Positions 1 through 8,074 are shown, counted from the first letter of the stretch. The stretch is 34,444 nt of DNA from Glycomyces dulcitolivorans (GCF_003265355.1 NZ_QFRW01000315.1:1-34444); one strand, 5' to 3'. Program-made: numbers and translations. Notes: generated from the sequence alone by a model not told the origin.

Positions 1-987
1 CTCACCGTCCTCATCGCCTGGCGCCTCGCGAAGGCCGCCGCCGGGACCACGCGCGCGATCGGCGGCCGCGACGCCGCCGCCGTCCGGGCCGCCGCCGGGC
101 TCGTCACGATCCTCTACACCGGACTCGTCGCCGCGGCCGCCGCCCTGAGCGCGCGCGGGCCCTTCGACGTCGACATGCTCCCCGCGCTCCTGCACGCCGT
201 GCCGCTCGTCGTCGCCGCCACCGCGTACGGCTCGGCCCGCGAGGCCGGGGTCCTGCCGTGGACGGCGTCCTCGGTGTGGCTGCGGCGGGGCCTGCGCACC
301 GGGTTCATCACCGCCGGGGCGCTGCTCGCGTTCGGGTCCGCCGCCGTCGGCGTCGCCTTCGCCGTCCGCGGGCCCGTCGTCGCCGACACCTTGGCGCTGT
401 ACGGGAACGCCTCGTGGATCGTCGCCCTGCTGAGCCTGCTGTACCTGCCGAACCTCGCCGTGTGGGCCGCCGCGTACATCGCCGGGCCCGGCTTCGCAGT
501 CGGCGCGGGCACCGCCGTCCAGACCGAGCTGATCGAACTCGGGCCGCTCCCGGCGTTCCCCGTGTTCGCCGCGGTCCCCAACGCGCCCCTGCCCGACTAC
601 GCCACCGTGCTCGTCGGCCTGCCGCTCATGCTCGCGGCCGTGTTCGGCGTGATCCTCACGTACCGGTCCCCGGACCTGCGGCTCCCGCGCGTCACCACCG
701 CGTCGGTCATGGCCGCCGCGACCGCGGCCCTGACCCTCGGCGTCCTGTCGTACCTCTCCGGCGGCGCCGCCGGGACGGACCTCCTCGCCGACCTCGGGCC
801 CGACCCGCTCGCGGTCGCCGGGATCTCCGGCGTCCAGTTCCTCATCGGCCTCGTCGGGGCCGCGCTCATCGCGCGCCTCTTCGCCGTCCACCGCCGCGCC
901 GCCGAAGCCGAGCTGGTGCGGCGTGACACGGTCGTCATCCCCGAACCGGCGCCCGGCCGCGACGACGGGTTACCGTGTCACCCGTGA
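1..987 (+). CDS. DUF6350-type integral membrane protein (5' end outside the window)
   Basis: The reading frame is open from the first base, so the true start lies upstream and only the C-terminal ~328 residues are seen. The protein is a succession of Ala/Leu/Val-rich hydrophobic stretches separated by short polar loops, ending in an Arg-rich cytoplasmic-looking tail after the last membrane segment (around RLFAVHRRAAEAE). I recognise it by composition and by its place directly upstream of purN, where actinomycetes commonly carry a DUF6350 ('cell division protein PerM'-like) gene. No catalytic motif is visible and the function is unknown. Its TGA stop overlaps the GTG start of purN, which suggests translational coupling. 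The family name rests partly on gene order. Confidence 0.7.
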   Translation, partial: LTVLIAWRLAKAAAGTTRAIGGRDAAAVRAAAGLVTILYTGLVAAAAALSARGPFDVDMLPALLHAVPLVVAATAYGSAREAGVLPWTASSVWLRRGLRTGFITAGALLAFGSAAVGVAFAVRGPVVADTLALYGNASWIVALLSLLYLPNLAVWAAAYIAGPGFAVGAGTAVQTELIELGPLPAFPVFAAVPNAPLPDYATVLVGLPLMLAAVFGVILTYRSPDLRLPRVTTASVMAAATAALTLGVLSYLSGGAAGTDLLADLGPDPLAVAGISGVQFLIGLVGAALIARLFAVHRRAAEAELVRRDTVVIPEPAPGRDDGLPCHP

Positions 988-1589
988 CCGCCAAACTCGT
1001 CGTGCTCGTCTCCGGCTCCGGCTCGAACCTCCAGGCCCTCCTCGACGCCTGCGCCGACCCCGCCTACGGGGCCGAGGTCGTCGCCGTCGGCGCCGACCGC
1101 GACGGCACGTACGGCGCCGAGCGCGCCGCCAAAGTAGGCGTGCCGACCTTCGTGCACAAGGTCAAGGACTACGCGACCCGCGACGAGTGGGACGCCGCCC
1201 TCACCGCCGAAGTCGCCTCGTACGAGCCCGACCTCGTCGTCTCCGCCGGGTTCCTCAAGCTCTGCGGGCCGCGCTTCCTCGACGCGTTCCCCGGCCGGTA
1301 CGTCAACACCCACAACTCGCTGCTCCCGGCGTTCCCCGGCATGAACGGGCCCGGCGAGGCCCTCGCCGCGGGCGTCAAGATCGCGGGCGCGACCCTCTTC
1401 GTCTGCGACTCCGGCGTCGACACCGGCCCGATCGTGGCCCAGTGCGCCGTCCCCGTCGAGGACGACGACACCGTCGAGACCCTCACCGAGCGCATCAAGG
1501 AGGCCGAGCGGGCCCAGCTCGTCGACTCCGTCGGCCGCATGATGCGCGACGGCTGGAAGGTCGAAGGCCGCCGGGTCGTCCTCGGCTAG
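984..1589 (+). CDS. purN: Phosphoribosylglycinamide formyltransferase (GART)
   Basis: This enzyme transfers a formyl group from 10-formyl-THF to GAR, the third step of de novo purine synthesis. About 201 residues is the normal length. It has the N-terminal Gly/Ser-rich phosphate loop (SGSGSNLQAL), then the catalytic segment with N108-x-H110 (NTHNSLLPAFPG), and D146 in GVDTGPIVAQ; together these are the PurN Asn/His/Asp triad. Two positions around the triad are unusual: Asn follows the catalytic His where Pro is usual, and the FPG-x-His position reads FPGMN. The start chosen is GTG at 984, overlapping the upstream stop as GTGA; an in-frame GTG at 975 would add three residues. A VanZ-like gene follows after 9 bases, separating it from purH. 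Confidence 0.95.
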   Translation: MTAKLVVLVSGSGSNLQALLDACADPAYGAEVVAVGADRDGTYGAERAAKVGVPTFVHKVKDYATRDEWDAALTAEVASYEPDLVVSAGFLKLCGPRFLDAFPGRYVNTHNSLLPAFPGMNGPGEALAAGVKIAGATLFVCDSGVDTGPIVAQCAVPVEDDDTVETLTERIKEAERAQLVDSVGRMMRDGWKVEGRRVVLG

Positions 1590-1598
1590 CATCGCCGG

Positions 1599-2231
1599 AT
1601 GCCCCTCGCCGTCAATTCCCTCGAAGCGAACACCCTCTACGTCGCGTTCGCCCTGCTGCCGTTCGCATTCGGCGTCGCATGGGCGCTCGCCGCGCACCGC
1701 GTCCGCAAGGGCCGGCCGCGCCGGGACGCCTGGCTCGACTCGCTCGCCGAGGTCGGCGCGGTCGTCGGCTCCGTGCCGCTGCTGTTCCTCGGCCTGACCT
1801 CCCGGGAGGGCGCGAACGCGGTGCAGCTCGTCCCGCTCGTGGACCTCGCCGACCTGGCCGGCGCCTCGCCGCGCACCATCGTCGAGCAGCTCACCGGCAA
1901 CCTCTTCGTGTTCGCCGCCGCCGGGTTCTTCCTCCCGGTCCGCTTCCGCATCGGCCTCGGCGCGGTCGCGATCGGCGCTATCGCGGCGGCCGTGACCTTG
2001 GAGGCCCTCCAGTACCTGCTCCTGACCGGGCGGGTCGTCTCCGTCGACGACGCCCTCATGAACGCCCTCGGCGCGGTCGTCGCGGCCCTCGCGTCCCGGC
2101 CCTGGTGGCGGCGCTCACGCGCGGTGGCCGGGCCGGCACCCGAGCCGAGCGTGTTACGCTCGGCCGGTCGCGACTGGCGAGTGACGTCTTTCGAGGTTTC
2201 CCGTGGCACGGACCGGGCAGCTCGTTGTTGA
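1599..2231 (+). CDS. VanZ-like family membrane protein
   Basis: A 210-residue protein with about five hydrophobic segments. The most diagnostic part is the C-terminal third, where a membrane helix is followed by [19 protein letters not shown] and another helix. This resembles the VanZ-like signature (aromatic/Gly stretch, then R-x-x-x-xDDxxxN-x-x-G). VanZ-like proteins are small membrane proteins of uncertain function; the founder raises teicoplanin resistance in enterococci. The gene starts 9 bases after purN and is probably co-transcribed with it. Its last ~20 codons (from about 2170) form the 5' half of the ZTP riboswitch that precedes purH, so the poorly conserved tail after the last helix doubles as RNA structure. 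The functional link to purines is unclear. Confidence 0.8.
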   Translation: MPLAVNSLEANTLYVAFALLPFAFGVAWALAAHRVRKGRPRRDAWLDSLAEVGAVVGSVPLLFLGLTSREGANAVQLVPLVDLADLAGASPRTIVEQLTGNLFVFAAAGFFLPVRFRIGLGAVAIGAIAAAVTLEALQYLLLTGRVVSVDDALMNALGAVVAALASRPWWRRSRAVAGPAPEPSVLRSAGRDWRVTSFEVSRGTDRAARC

Positions 2232-2325
2232 GGGGGAACCTTCAGAAGACGCCACGGGTGGAGTACCACCGGGGAGCGGCACTGCTGAACCTGTTACTGC
2301 GGTCGAACGCCTGGGCCGCAGTCAT
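2163..2325 (+). promoter_or_regulatory. ZTP (pfl) riboswitch controlling purH
   Basis: The segment holds the invariant elements of the ZTP/ZMP aptamer in order: GCGACUGGCG at about 2170-2179; helix P2 as GGUGG (2257-2261), tetraloop AGUA, CCACC (2266-2270); GGGGAG (2271-2276); a short P1 (GUCG 2167-2170 with CGGC 2277-2280); and P3 (ACUGCGG 2296-2302 with CCGCAGU 2316-2322) whose loop carries CGCCUGGG (2308-2315). ZTP riboswitches sense AICAR mono/triphosphate, which accumulates when 10-formyl-THF limits PurH, so the location is as expected. Unusual features are a long extra hairpin (2181-2255) between the first conserved strand and P2, overlap with the upstream coding region, and a possible Shine-Dalgarno-sequestering helix (2279-2293 with 2334-2345). 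Confidence 0.92.
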
Positions 2326-2349
2326 TACTCGATCAGGAGCAGTGCACCC

Positions 2350-3891
2350 ATGTCCGAGCGCAAGCTCATCAAGCGGGCCCTCATCTCGGTCTTCGACAAG
2401 ACCGGCGTCATCGACCTCGCCCGCGACCTCAGCGCCGCCGGCGTCGAGCTCGTCTCCACGGGTTCGACCGCGGCCCGCATCGCCGAGGCGGGCATCCCCG
2501 TCACCAAGGTCGAGGACCTGACCGGGTTCCCCGAGATCCTCGACGACCGCGTCAAGACCCTCCACCCGAAGGTCCACGCCGGCATGCTCGCCGACGTCCG
2601 CCGCGACACCCACCGCGCCCAGCTCGCCGAGCTCGGCATCGAGGCCTTCGACCTCCTCGTGAGCAACCTGTACCCGTTCCAGGAGACCGTCGCCACCGGC
2701 GCGGGCTTCGACGACATCGTCGAGAAGATCGACGTCGGCGGGCCCTCGATGGTCCGCGGCGCCTCCAAGAACCACGCGAACGTCGCGGTCGTCGTCGACC
2801 CCGCCGACTACTCGTGGATCCGCGACGCCGCCAAGGAGGGCACCACCGCCGAGCAGCGGCTCCGCCTGGCCGCCAAGGCGTTCGCGCACCTCGCCACCTA
2901 CGACTCGGCCGTCGCCACCTGGCTCGCCGAGCAGTCCGGTACGGGCCTCGGCGACTTCCTCGCCCTCCCGGCCGAGAAGCTCGCGGACCTGCGCTACGGC
3001 GAGAACCCGCACCAGGACGCCGCCGTGTACGCCGTCCCCGGCGCGCCCGGCCTCGCGCAGGCCGAGCAGCTCCACGGCAAGGCCATGAGCTTCAACAACT
3101 ACACCGACGCCGACGCCGCCTGGCGCGCCGCGCACGACTTCGCCGCCCCGACCGTGGCGATCATCAAGCACGCCAACCCGTGCGGCATCGCCACCGGCGC
3201 CGACATCGCCGAGGCCCACCGCAAGGCCCACGCCTGCGACCCGCTGAGCGCCTTCGGCGGCGTCATCGCCGCGAACGCCGAGGTCGACGCCGAGGCCGCC
3301 GCGCAGATCGCCGAGATCTTCACCGAGGTCGTCGTGGCCCCCTCGTTCACCGACGAGGCCGTCGCGATCCTCTCCGCGAAGAAGAACCTGCGCCTGCTGC
3401 GCGCCCCCGAGTGGACGCCCGCCGCGATCGAGCTCAAGCCGATCTCCGGCGGCCTGCTCGCCCAGCGGCCCGACCGCGTCGACGCCGACGGCGACGACCC
3501 TGCGAACTGGACCCTCGCCACCGGCGAACCCGCCGACGCCGAGACCCTCGCGGACCTCGAATTCGCTTGGCGCGCAGTGCGCTCCGTGAAGTCCAACGCG
3601 ATCCTCCTCGCCTCCGGCGGCGCCTCCGTGGGCGTCGGCATGGGCCAGGTCAACCGCGTCGACTCCGCGAAGCTCGCCGTCGAGCGCGCCGGCGCCGAGC
3701 GCGCGACCGGCTCGGTCGCGTCCTCCGACGCGTTCTTCCCGTTCCCCGACGGCCTCCAGATCCTCATCGACGCCGGCGTCAAGGCCGTCGTCCAGCCCGG
3801 CGGCTCCGTCCGCGACGAGGAAGTGATCGCCGCGGCCAAGGAGGCCGGAGTGACGATGTACCTGACCGGAACGCGCCATTTCACCCACTAG
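2350..3891 (+). CDS. purH: Bifunctional AICAR transformylase / IMP cyclohydrolase
   Basis: This enzyme carries out the last two steps of IMP synthesis: formylation of AICAR by 10-formyl-THF, then ring closure. The protein has 513 residues, the normal length. The N-terminal MGS-like cyclohydrolase domain (about 1-150) starts [19 protein letters not shown] and includes VSTGSTA and [10 protein letters not shown]. The transformylase domain follows, with the catalytic Lys273-His274 in IIKHANPCG and the conserved LRYGENPHQ and [11 protein letters not shown] segments; the protein ends in [12 protein letters not shown] at 2350 is chosen because AGGAG (2335-2339) lies 10 bases upstream. The frame stays open further upstream, but that part is riboswitch. 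Expression should rise when ZMP/ZTP accumulates. A strong hairpin follows. Confidence 0.97.
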   Translation: MSERKLIKRALISVFDKTGVIDLARDLSAAGVELVSTGSTAARIAEAGIPVTKVEDLTGFPEILDDRVKTLHPKVHAGMLADVRRDTHRAQLAELGIEAFDLLVSNLYPFQETVATGAGFDDIVEKIDVGGPSMVRGASKNHANVAVVVDPADYSWIRDAAKEGTTAEQRLRLAAKAFAHLATYDSAVATWLAEQSGTGLGDFLALPAEKLADLRYGENPHQDAAVYAVPGAPGLAQAEQLHGKAMSFNNYTDADAAWRAAHDFAAPTVAIIKHANPCGIATGADIAEAHRKAHACDPLSAFGGVIAANAEVDAEAAAQIAEIFTEVVVAPSFTDEAVAILSAKKNLRLLRAPEWTPAAIELKPISGGLLAQRPDRVDADGDDPANWTLATGEPADAETLADLEFAWRAVRSVKSNAILLASGGASVGVGMGQVNRVDSAKLAVERAGAERATGSVASSDAFFPFPDGLQILIDAGVKAVVQPGGSVRDEEVIAAAKEAGVTMYLTGTRHFTH

Positions 3892-3901
3892 TGCGTAGTG
3901 G

Positions 3902-3943
3902 CCGGGCGCCTCAGCTGTGAGAACTCACAGGTGGGGCGCCCGG
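3902..3943 (+). terminator. Hairpin terminator after purH
   Basis: The stem pairs CCGGGCGCC (3902-3910) with GGCGCCCGG (3935-3943). Nested inside is a second helix, CTGTGAG (3915-3921) with CTCACAG (3924-3930). The following bases are TTCTGGTT, only moderately T-rich. It lies 10 bases after the purH stop and separates the purine unit from the next gene. Confidence 0.75.
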
Positions 3944-3986
3944 TTCTGGTTGGGCATACATGGCCGATTCACGATAGGTTGTTGTC

Positions 3987-4337
3987 ATGATGCAGATGCT
4001 CTGTCCGAAATGTCAGAACCCCATGCACCAGTACGAGCGAAACGGCGTCGTCGTGGAGCAGTGCTCCGAATGCAAGGGCATTTTCCTCGACCGCGGTGAA
4101 CTCGAACACCTGATGAACGCCGAGGCCTCGTACAACCGCGCCCCGGCCCCCGCCCCCGCGGCGCCCGCCGGCCCGCCCCCGCGCGAGCCGCGCTACGACG
4201 ACCGCCGTCACGATGACCGCCGCTACGACGACCGGCGCCGCGACGACCACTACGACGACCGCCGCCACCACGGCGACGACTACCACTACAAGAAGAAGAA
4301 GCGCAAGAGCGTCTTCGAAGACCTCTTCGACTTCTAG
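3987..4337 (+). CDS. TFIIB-type zinc-ribbon protein with charged low-complexity tail
   Basis: A 116-residue protein. The first ~40 residues form a zf-TFIIB-like ribbon with two CxxC knuckles, C6-x2-C9 and C26-x2-C29, followed by GIFLDRGELEHL, the typical continuation of this bacterial family. A Pro/Ala linker follows, then a tail made almost wholly of Asp, Arg, His and Tyr with recurring DDRR units, ending in a lysine cluster and the acidic-aromatic end VFEDLFDF. Zinc binding by the four cysteines is expected from the family, but the role is unknown. The tail looks disordered and might bind nucleic acid or metal through its His and Asp residues; that is inference. It stands alone between terminators. 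Confidence 0.85.
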   Translation: MMQMLCPKCQNPMHQYERNGVVVEQCSECKGIFLDRGELEHLMNAEASYNRAPAPAPAAPAGPPPREPRYDDRRHDDRRYDDRRRDDHYDDRRHHGDDYHYKKKKRKSVFEDLFDF

Positions 4338-4354
4338 CGGCCGCCGCCCAGCGA

Positions 4355-4377
4355 GCCGCCGGGCACGACCCGGCGGC
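4355..4377. terminator. Intergenic hairpin between convergent genes
   Basis: A perfect 9-bp stem, GCCGCCGGG (4355-4363) with CCCGGCGGC (4369-4377), encloses the loop CACGA. It lies 17 bases past the zinc-ribbon gene stop and roughly 100 bases past the stop of the convergent RNA ligase-like gene. There is no clear T tract. The rest of 4378-4474 shows nothing recognisable. Confidence 0.5.
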
Positions 4378-4474
4378 CAGGGCGGTCTCGAGAAACGTGA
4401 ACGGCGGTTCCCGACAAATCGGGCATCCGCAGCGTCCCCCGAATCAACAGTGCCTGCCGGGTCCGACAGTGCGT

Positions 4475-5038
4475 TCAGCCGACTCCCAGGGGGAACTTCG
4501 CTCTCGGGGTCCAGGGGACCGGGGCTCCGGCGAGGGTTTCGAAGCTCCAGGCGCCCGGGTTCGGGTGGGTGTAGAGCGTGAAGGACTCGACGCGGAACTT
4601 CGCCTCGAAGGCGGCGAGGGAGTTGAAGGCCGTGTCCAGGGCCGGGGTGCCGACGTTCTGGGCGATGGTGACGTGCGGGTGGTACGGGAACGTGCGCTCG
4701 CGCTCGGCGGGGCCGCGGCGGATCGCCGCCTCCAGCTGCTCGCAGACGGCGATGCCGTCCACGACCGCCACGAACACGACCTCGGTGACCGGCCGGAACG
4801 AGCCCGTCCCGCGCAGGTGCAGGTCGAACCGCGGGCAGGCGCCCGCGACCGCGGCCAGGTGGACGCGGTAGGCGTCGAGCGATTCGGCGGGGATCTCGGT
4901 GGGGCCCAGGAGCGTCAGGTGCGCCGGGACCATCCCGCCGAGCGGGTCGCCGGAGTCGATGCGGGCCCGGTCCAGGATCTCGCCCCAGGGCGGGGGAACC
5001 GGGATCGCCACCCCTACGGTGATGGTCCTCCCGGCCAC
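4475..5038 (-). CDS. 2'-5' RNA ligase family (2H phosphoesterase) protein
   Basis: A 187-residue protein with the two HxT motifs that define the 2H phosphoesterase superfamily: H40-L-T in PAHLTLLGP and H122-V-T in HPHVTIAQ. The ~80-residue spacing between them fits the LigT/ThpR fold. Members act on 2'-5' or 2',3'-cyclic phosphodiester bonds in RNA or nucleotides; the actual substrate here is unknown. The start is GTG at 5038, whose G is also the last base of the trpS TAG stop (TAGTG arrangement), so translation is probably coupled to trpS. That pairing with a tRNA-charging enzyme is suggestive but does not prove a tRNA substrate. Confidence 0.88.
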   Translation of the reverse strand: MAGRTITVGVAIPVPPPWGEILDRARIDSGDPLGGMVPAHLTLLGPTEIPAESLDAYRVHLAAVAGACPRFDLHLRGTGSFRPVTEVVFVAVVDGIAVCEQLEAAIRRGPAERERTFPYHPHVTIAQNVGTPALDTAFNSLAAFEAKFRVESFTLYTHPNPGAWSFETLAGAPVPWTPRAKFPLGVG

Positions 5039-6054
5039 TAAAGCGCCACCGGCGGGTAGAAGCCGATCTTCTTGTACGCCTTCTCCAGCGTGCGCACGGC
5101 CACGCGGCGGGCCTTCTCCGCGCCCTTGGCGAGGATCCGGTCCAGCTCGGCCTTGTCGGCGAGGTACTCCTTGGTGCGGGCCGCGATCGGGCTCAGCGAG
5201 TCGGCGACGACGTCGGCCAGGTCGCCCTTGAAGTCCCCGTAGCCGCGCCCGGCGTACTCCGCTTCCAGCTTCTCCAGCGTCGTGTTGCCAAGGGCCGCAT
5301 AGATGTTCATCAGATTCGACACGCCCGGCTTGGTCTCGGGGTCGTAGCGGACCTCGGCGTCGGAGTCGGTGACCGCGCTCTTGACCTTCTTGCGCATCTG
5401 GTTCGGCTCATCGAGCAGGTACAGGCACCCGCGCGGGCTGGCCGAGGACTTCGACATCTTCTTCTCGGGCTCGGCGAGGTCCTTGATCGTCGCGGTCTCC
5501 TTGACGATGTAGGCGTCCGGGACCGTGAACGTCTGGCCGTACGTGGTGTTGAACCGGATCGCGAGGTCCCGGGTCAGCTCCAGGTGCTGGCGCTGGTCCT
5601 CGCCGACCGGGACCTGGTCGGTCTGGTACAGCAGGATGTCGGCGGCCTGGAGGATCGGGTAGGTGAACAGCCCCACCGTTGTGCGTTCTTGTTTGGCGGA
5701 CTTGTCCTTGAACTGGGTCATCCGGCTCGCCTCGCCGAACCCGGTCTCGGCGCCCAGGATCCACGCGAGCATCGGGTGCTCGGGGACCTGGGACTGCACG
5801 AACAGGGCCGAGCGCTCGGGGTCGACGCCCAGCGCCATGAGCTGAGCGGCGCTCACCCGTGAGCGCTCGTGCAATACCTTTGGCTCGTGATCGATGGTGA
5901 TCGCGTGGAGGTCGACGACCATGTAGAAGGCGTCCGCGGTGTCCTGGAGGGCCACCCACTGCCGCAGCGCGCCCAGGTAGTTCCCGAGGTGGAACGAGTC
6001 CGAGGTGGGTTGGATCCCAGACAGGACGCGGGGCTTGCGCTCGGCAGTGGTCAT
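5038..6054 (-). CDS. trpS: Tryptophanyl-tRNA synthetase
   Basis: This class I aminoacyl-tRNA synthetase charges tRNA(Trp). At 338 residues it is the usual bacterial length. It shows [19 protein letters not shown], in which H22-LGN25 is the HIGH-type signature; the [15 protein letters not shown] segment typical of TrpRS; and the KMSKS loop at residues 199-203. The ATG at 6054 fits the usual N-terminus, a few residues before RVLSGIQPT. It is transcribed divergently from the DeoR-type regulator, with about 100 bases of shared upstream region, and overlaps the 2H protein gene downstream by one base. Confidence 0.97.
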   Translation of the reverse strand: MTTAERKPRVLSGIQPTSDSFHLGNYLGALRQWVALQDTADAFYMVVDLHAITIDHEPKVLHERSRVSAAQLMALGVDPERSALFVQSQVPEHPMLAWILGAETGFGEASRMTQFKDKSAKQERTTVGLFTYPILQAADILLYQTDQVPVGEDQRQHLELTRDLAIRFNTTYGQTFTVPDAYIVKETATIKDLAEPEKKMSKSSASPRGCLYLLDEPNQMRKKVKSAVTDSDAEVRYDPETKPGVSNLMNIYAALGNTTLEKLEAEYAGRGYGDFKGDLADVVADSLSPIAARTKEYLADKAELDRILAKGAEKARRVAVRTLEKAYKKIGFYPPVAL

Positions 6055-6118
6055 GGACCGATTCTGACATCCGGGCGGACGGGGCGGCCACCCGGTATTG
6101 CGGCACCGGCGATCCTGA

Positions 6119-6136
6119 TGTTTAATTGTGTTGGAT
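6119..6136 (+). promoter_or_regulatory. Candidate operator of the DeoR-type regulator
   Basis: Two similar octamers lie in tandem exactly 10 bases apart, TGTTTAAT (6119-6126) and TGTTGGAT (6129-6136), just before the ribosome-binding site of the regulator gene. They stand out as an A/T-rich patch in very GC-rich surroundings. Regulators of the DeoR family often bind tandem TGTTTGAT-like sequences and autoregulate. Assignment as an operator is inference from position and sequence. Confidence 0.45.
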
Positions 6137-6158
6137 CTTGATCGAAGGGGAGTCGCCG

Positions 6159-6986
6159 ATGCTGGCGCAGCAGCGACAGAGCCGGATCGCCGAACGCGTC
6201 CACCGGACCGGGGCGGTCCGCGTGGCCGAGCTGGTCGAGGAGTTCGGCGTCTCGGACATGACCATCCGCCGCGACCTGGAGACCCTCGCCGAGCGCGGGC
6301 TGGTCGCCAAGGTGCACGGCGGCGCGACCGCCGTCGACTTCGGCTCCACCTCCGAGCCGGGCTTCGCCGTCAAGCAGGTCCGCCAGGAGGCCGAGAAGCA
6401 GGCCATCGCCGACGCCGCCGCGACCCTCGTCGGGCCCGGCCAGGCCATCGCCCTCTCCGCCGGGACCACCACGTGGACCCTCGCGCACCGCCTCACCGAC
6501 GTCCCCGACCTCACCGTCGTCACCAACTCCGTCCCGGTCGCCGACGTCTTCTACCGGGCCGGGCGCCCCGACCAGACCGTGATCCTCACCGGCGGCGTCC
6601 GCACCCCCTCCGACGCGCTCGTCGGGCCCTTCGCGGTCGCCTCCCTGGAGAAGGTCAACGTCGACACCGTGTTCCTCGGCGTCCACGGCATGTCCGAGCG
6701 GGCCGGGTTCACCACCCCGAACCTCCTCGAAGCCGAGACCGTCGCGACCCTCGCCTCCAAGGGCCGCCGCCTCGTGGTCGTCGCCGACCACACCAAGTTC
6801 GACGTCGTCGGCATCGCCACGATCGCGTCCCTCGCGGACGCCGACGTCGTCGTCACCGATTCCCTCCTCGACGAGGAGGCCCGCCGGGCCCTCGGCGAGC
6901 ACGTCGACCAGGTCGTGCTCGCACCGGTACCGGCCGCGGAGCCGCACGGCCCCGCCAAGCGCAACCACACCGAGAAGAGACCATGA
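6159..6986 (+). CDS. DeoR/GlpR-family transcriptional regulator of the galactose operon
   Basis: A 275-residue protein with an N-terminal DeoR helix-turn-helix ([20 protein letters not shown], about residues 21-40, then [14 protein letters not shown]) and a C-terminal sugar-phosphate sensor domain of the DeoR type. The latter shows [27 protein letters not shown] and the [11 protein letters not shown] segment. Family members respond to phosphorylated sugars. The start ATG at 6159 follows GAAGGGGA (6144-6151) at suitable spacing. Its stop overlaps the galT start as ATGA, so it heads the galTEK transcript and is probably its repressor, perhaps relieved by galactose 1-phosphate or another phosphorylated sugar. 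The effector is inference. Confidence 0.9.
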   Translation: MLAQQRQSRIAERVHRTGAVRVAELVEEFGVSDMTIRRDLETLAERGLVAKVHGGATAVDFGSTSEPGFAVKQVRQEAEKQAIADAAATLVGPGQAIALSAGTTTWTLAHRLTDVPDLTVVTNSVPVADVFYRAGRPDQTVILTGGVRTPSDALVGPFAVASLEKVNVDTVFLGVHGMSERAGFTTPNLLEAETVATLASKGRRLVVVADHTKFDVVGIATIASLADADVVVTDSLLDEEARRALGEHVDQVVLAPVPAAEPHGPAKRNHTEKRP

Positions 6987-8074
6987 CCTCGTTCCACTTG
7001 GAGACCGGCAGCCTCGCCGACGGCCGCCAGATCCTCTACTTCGACTCCGCGCCGGGCGCCGGGCGGGCCTCGTTCGCCGACAAGCGCGACCTGGGCGACC
7101 GGGTCAGCGCCGGGGAGATCCGGTACGACGTGCTCCGCGACGAGTGGGTGGCCGTCTCGGCCGGGCGGTCCAACCGCCCCACCCTGCCCGTCGCCTGCCC
7201 GCTGTGCCCCTCCGACGGCGACGAGCTGACCGAGGTCCCCGCCCCCGACTACGAGGTCGCGGTCTTCGAGAACCGCTTTCCCTCGTTCGGGGGATTTCCC
7301 GAGCCCGGTCCCCTCCCGCCCGCGGAAGTCTCGGGCATGGAGACCGCCGTGCCCGCCTCCGGGCGCTGCGAGGTCGTCGTCTTCTCCGACGACCACGACT
7401 CCTCGCTCGTGGACCTCAGCCCCGAACGCGTCGCCCTCATCGTGCGGGCCCAGGCCCAGCGCACCGCCGAGCTCTCGGCGCGCGGCGACATCGCCCAGGT
7501 CTTCTGCTTCGAGAACCGCGGCGTCGAGGTCGGCGTGACCCTCCACCACCCGCACGGGCAGATCTACGGCTACCCGTACGTGACCCCGCAGTCCCGCAAG
7601 TACCTCGACGCGAACCGCCGCCACCGCGAGGCCACCGGCCGCGACCTGTTCGACGACATCCTCGAATCCGAGCGCCGCGGCCCCCGCGTCATCGCCGAGA
7701 ACGAGCACTGGATCGCCTTCACCCCGTACGCGGCCCGCTGGCCCTTCGAGGTCCACATCTACCCGAACGAGCGCTTCGCCGACCTCACCGAGCTGCCCGA
7801 GTCCCACATCGACTCCTTCGCGCCGCTCTATCTTGAGGTCCTCAAGCGCTGCGACGCCGCCTACCCTGGCGAGCAGATGCCGTACATGGCCGGCTGGCAC
7901 CAGGCCCCGGTCGGCGGGGACCGCGAGCTCGGGCGCCTGCGCCTCGAACTCGTCTCGATCCGCCGCGGCGCCGGCAAAGTGAAGTTCCTGGCCTCCTCGG
8001 AGTCCGTCATGGGCGGATGGGTCCACGACATGGGCCCCGAGACGGCTGCTGACATTCTCAAGGGAGCACTGTGA
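6983..8074 (+). CDS. galT: Galactose-1-phosphate uridylyltransferase
   Basis: This enzyme exchanges UMP between UDP-glucose and galactose 1-phosphate in the Leloir pathway. It has 363 residues. The N-terminal half shows the zinc cysteines C72-x2-C75 (ACPLCPS), the FENRFPSFGG segment, and the active-site HPHGQ with the nucleophilic His at 191 (H189-P-H191-G-Q193). The C-terminal half has FEVHIYP and MPYMAGWHQAP, matching the conserved His-rich metal and phosphate region. The start ATG at 6983 overlaps the regulator stop by four bases (ATGA), and the stop overlaps the galE start, so the genes are translationally coupled. An in-frame opening upstream is an alternate frame of the regulator gene. 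Confidence 0.96.
   Translation: MTSFHLETGSLADGRQILYFDSAPGAGRASFADKRDLGDRVSAGEIRYDVLRDEWVAVSAGRSNRPTLPVACPLCPSDGDELTEVPAPDYEVAVFENRFPSFGGFPEPGPLPPAEVSGMETAVPASGRCEVVVFSDDHDSSLVDLSPERVALIVRAQAQRTAELSARGDIAQVFCFENRGVEVGVTLHHPHGQIYGYPYVTPQSRKYLDANRRHREATGRDLFDDILESERRGPRVIAENEHWIAFTPYAARWPFEVHIYPNERFADLTELPESHIDSFAPLYLEVLKRCDAAYPGEQMPYMAGWHQAPVGGDRELGRLRLELVSIRRGAGKVKFLASSESVMGGWVHDMGPETAADILKGAL

Noticed and set aside
2203-2349. N-terminal extension of PurH by 49 residues
   Set aside because: This stretch is the riboswitch; the ribosome-binding site and the conserved N-terminus both place the start at 2350.
2242-3888. 548-codon minus-strand frame opposite purH
   Set aside because: It mirrors purH in a GC-rich gene, gives a Gly/Val/Glu/Arg-rich product with no motif, and would lie antisense to a certain enzyme gene.
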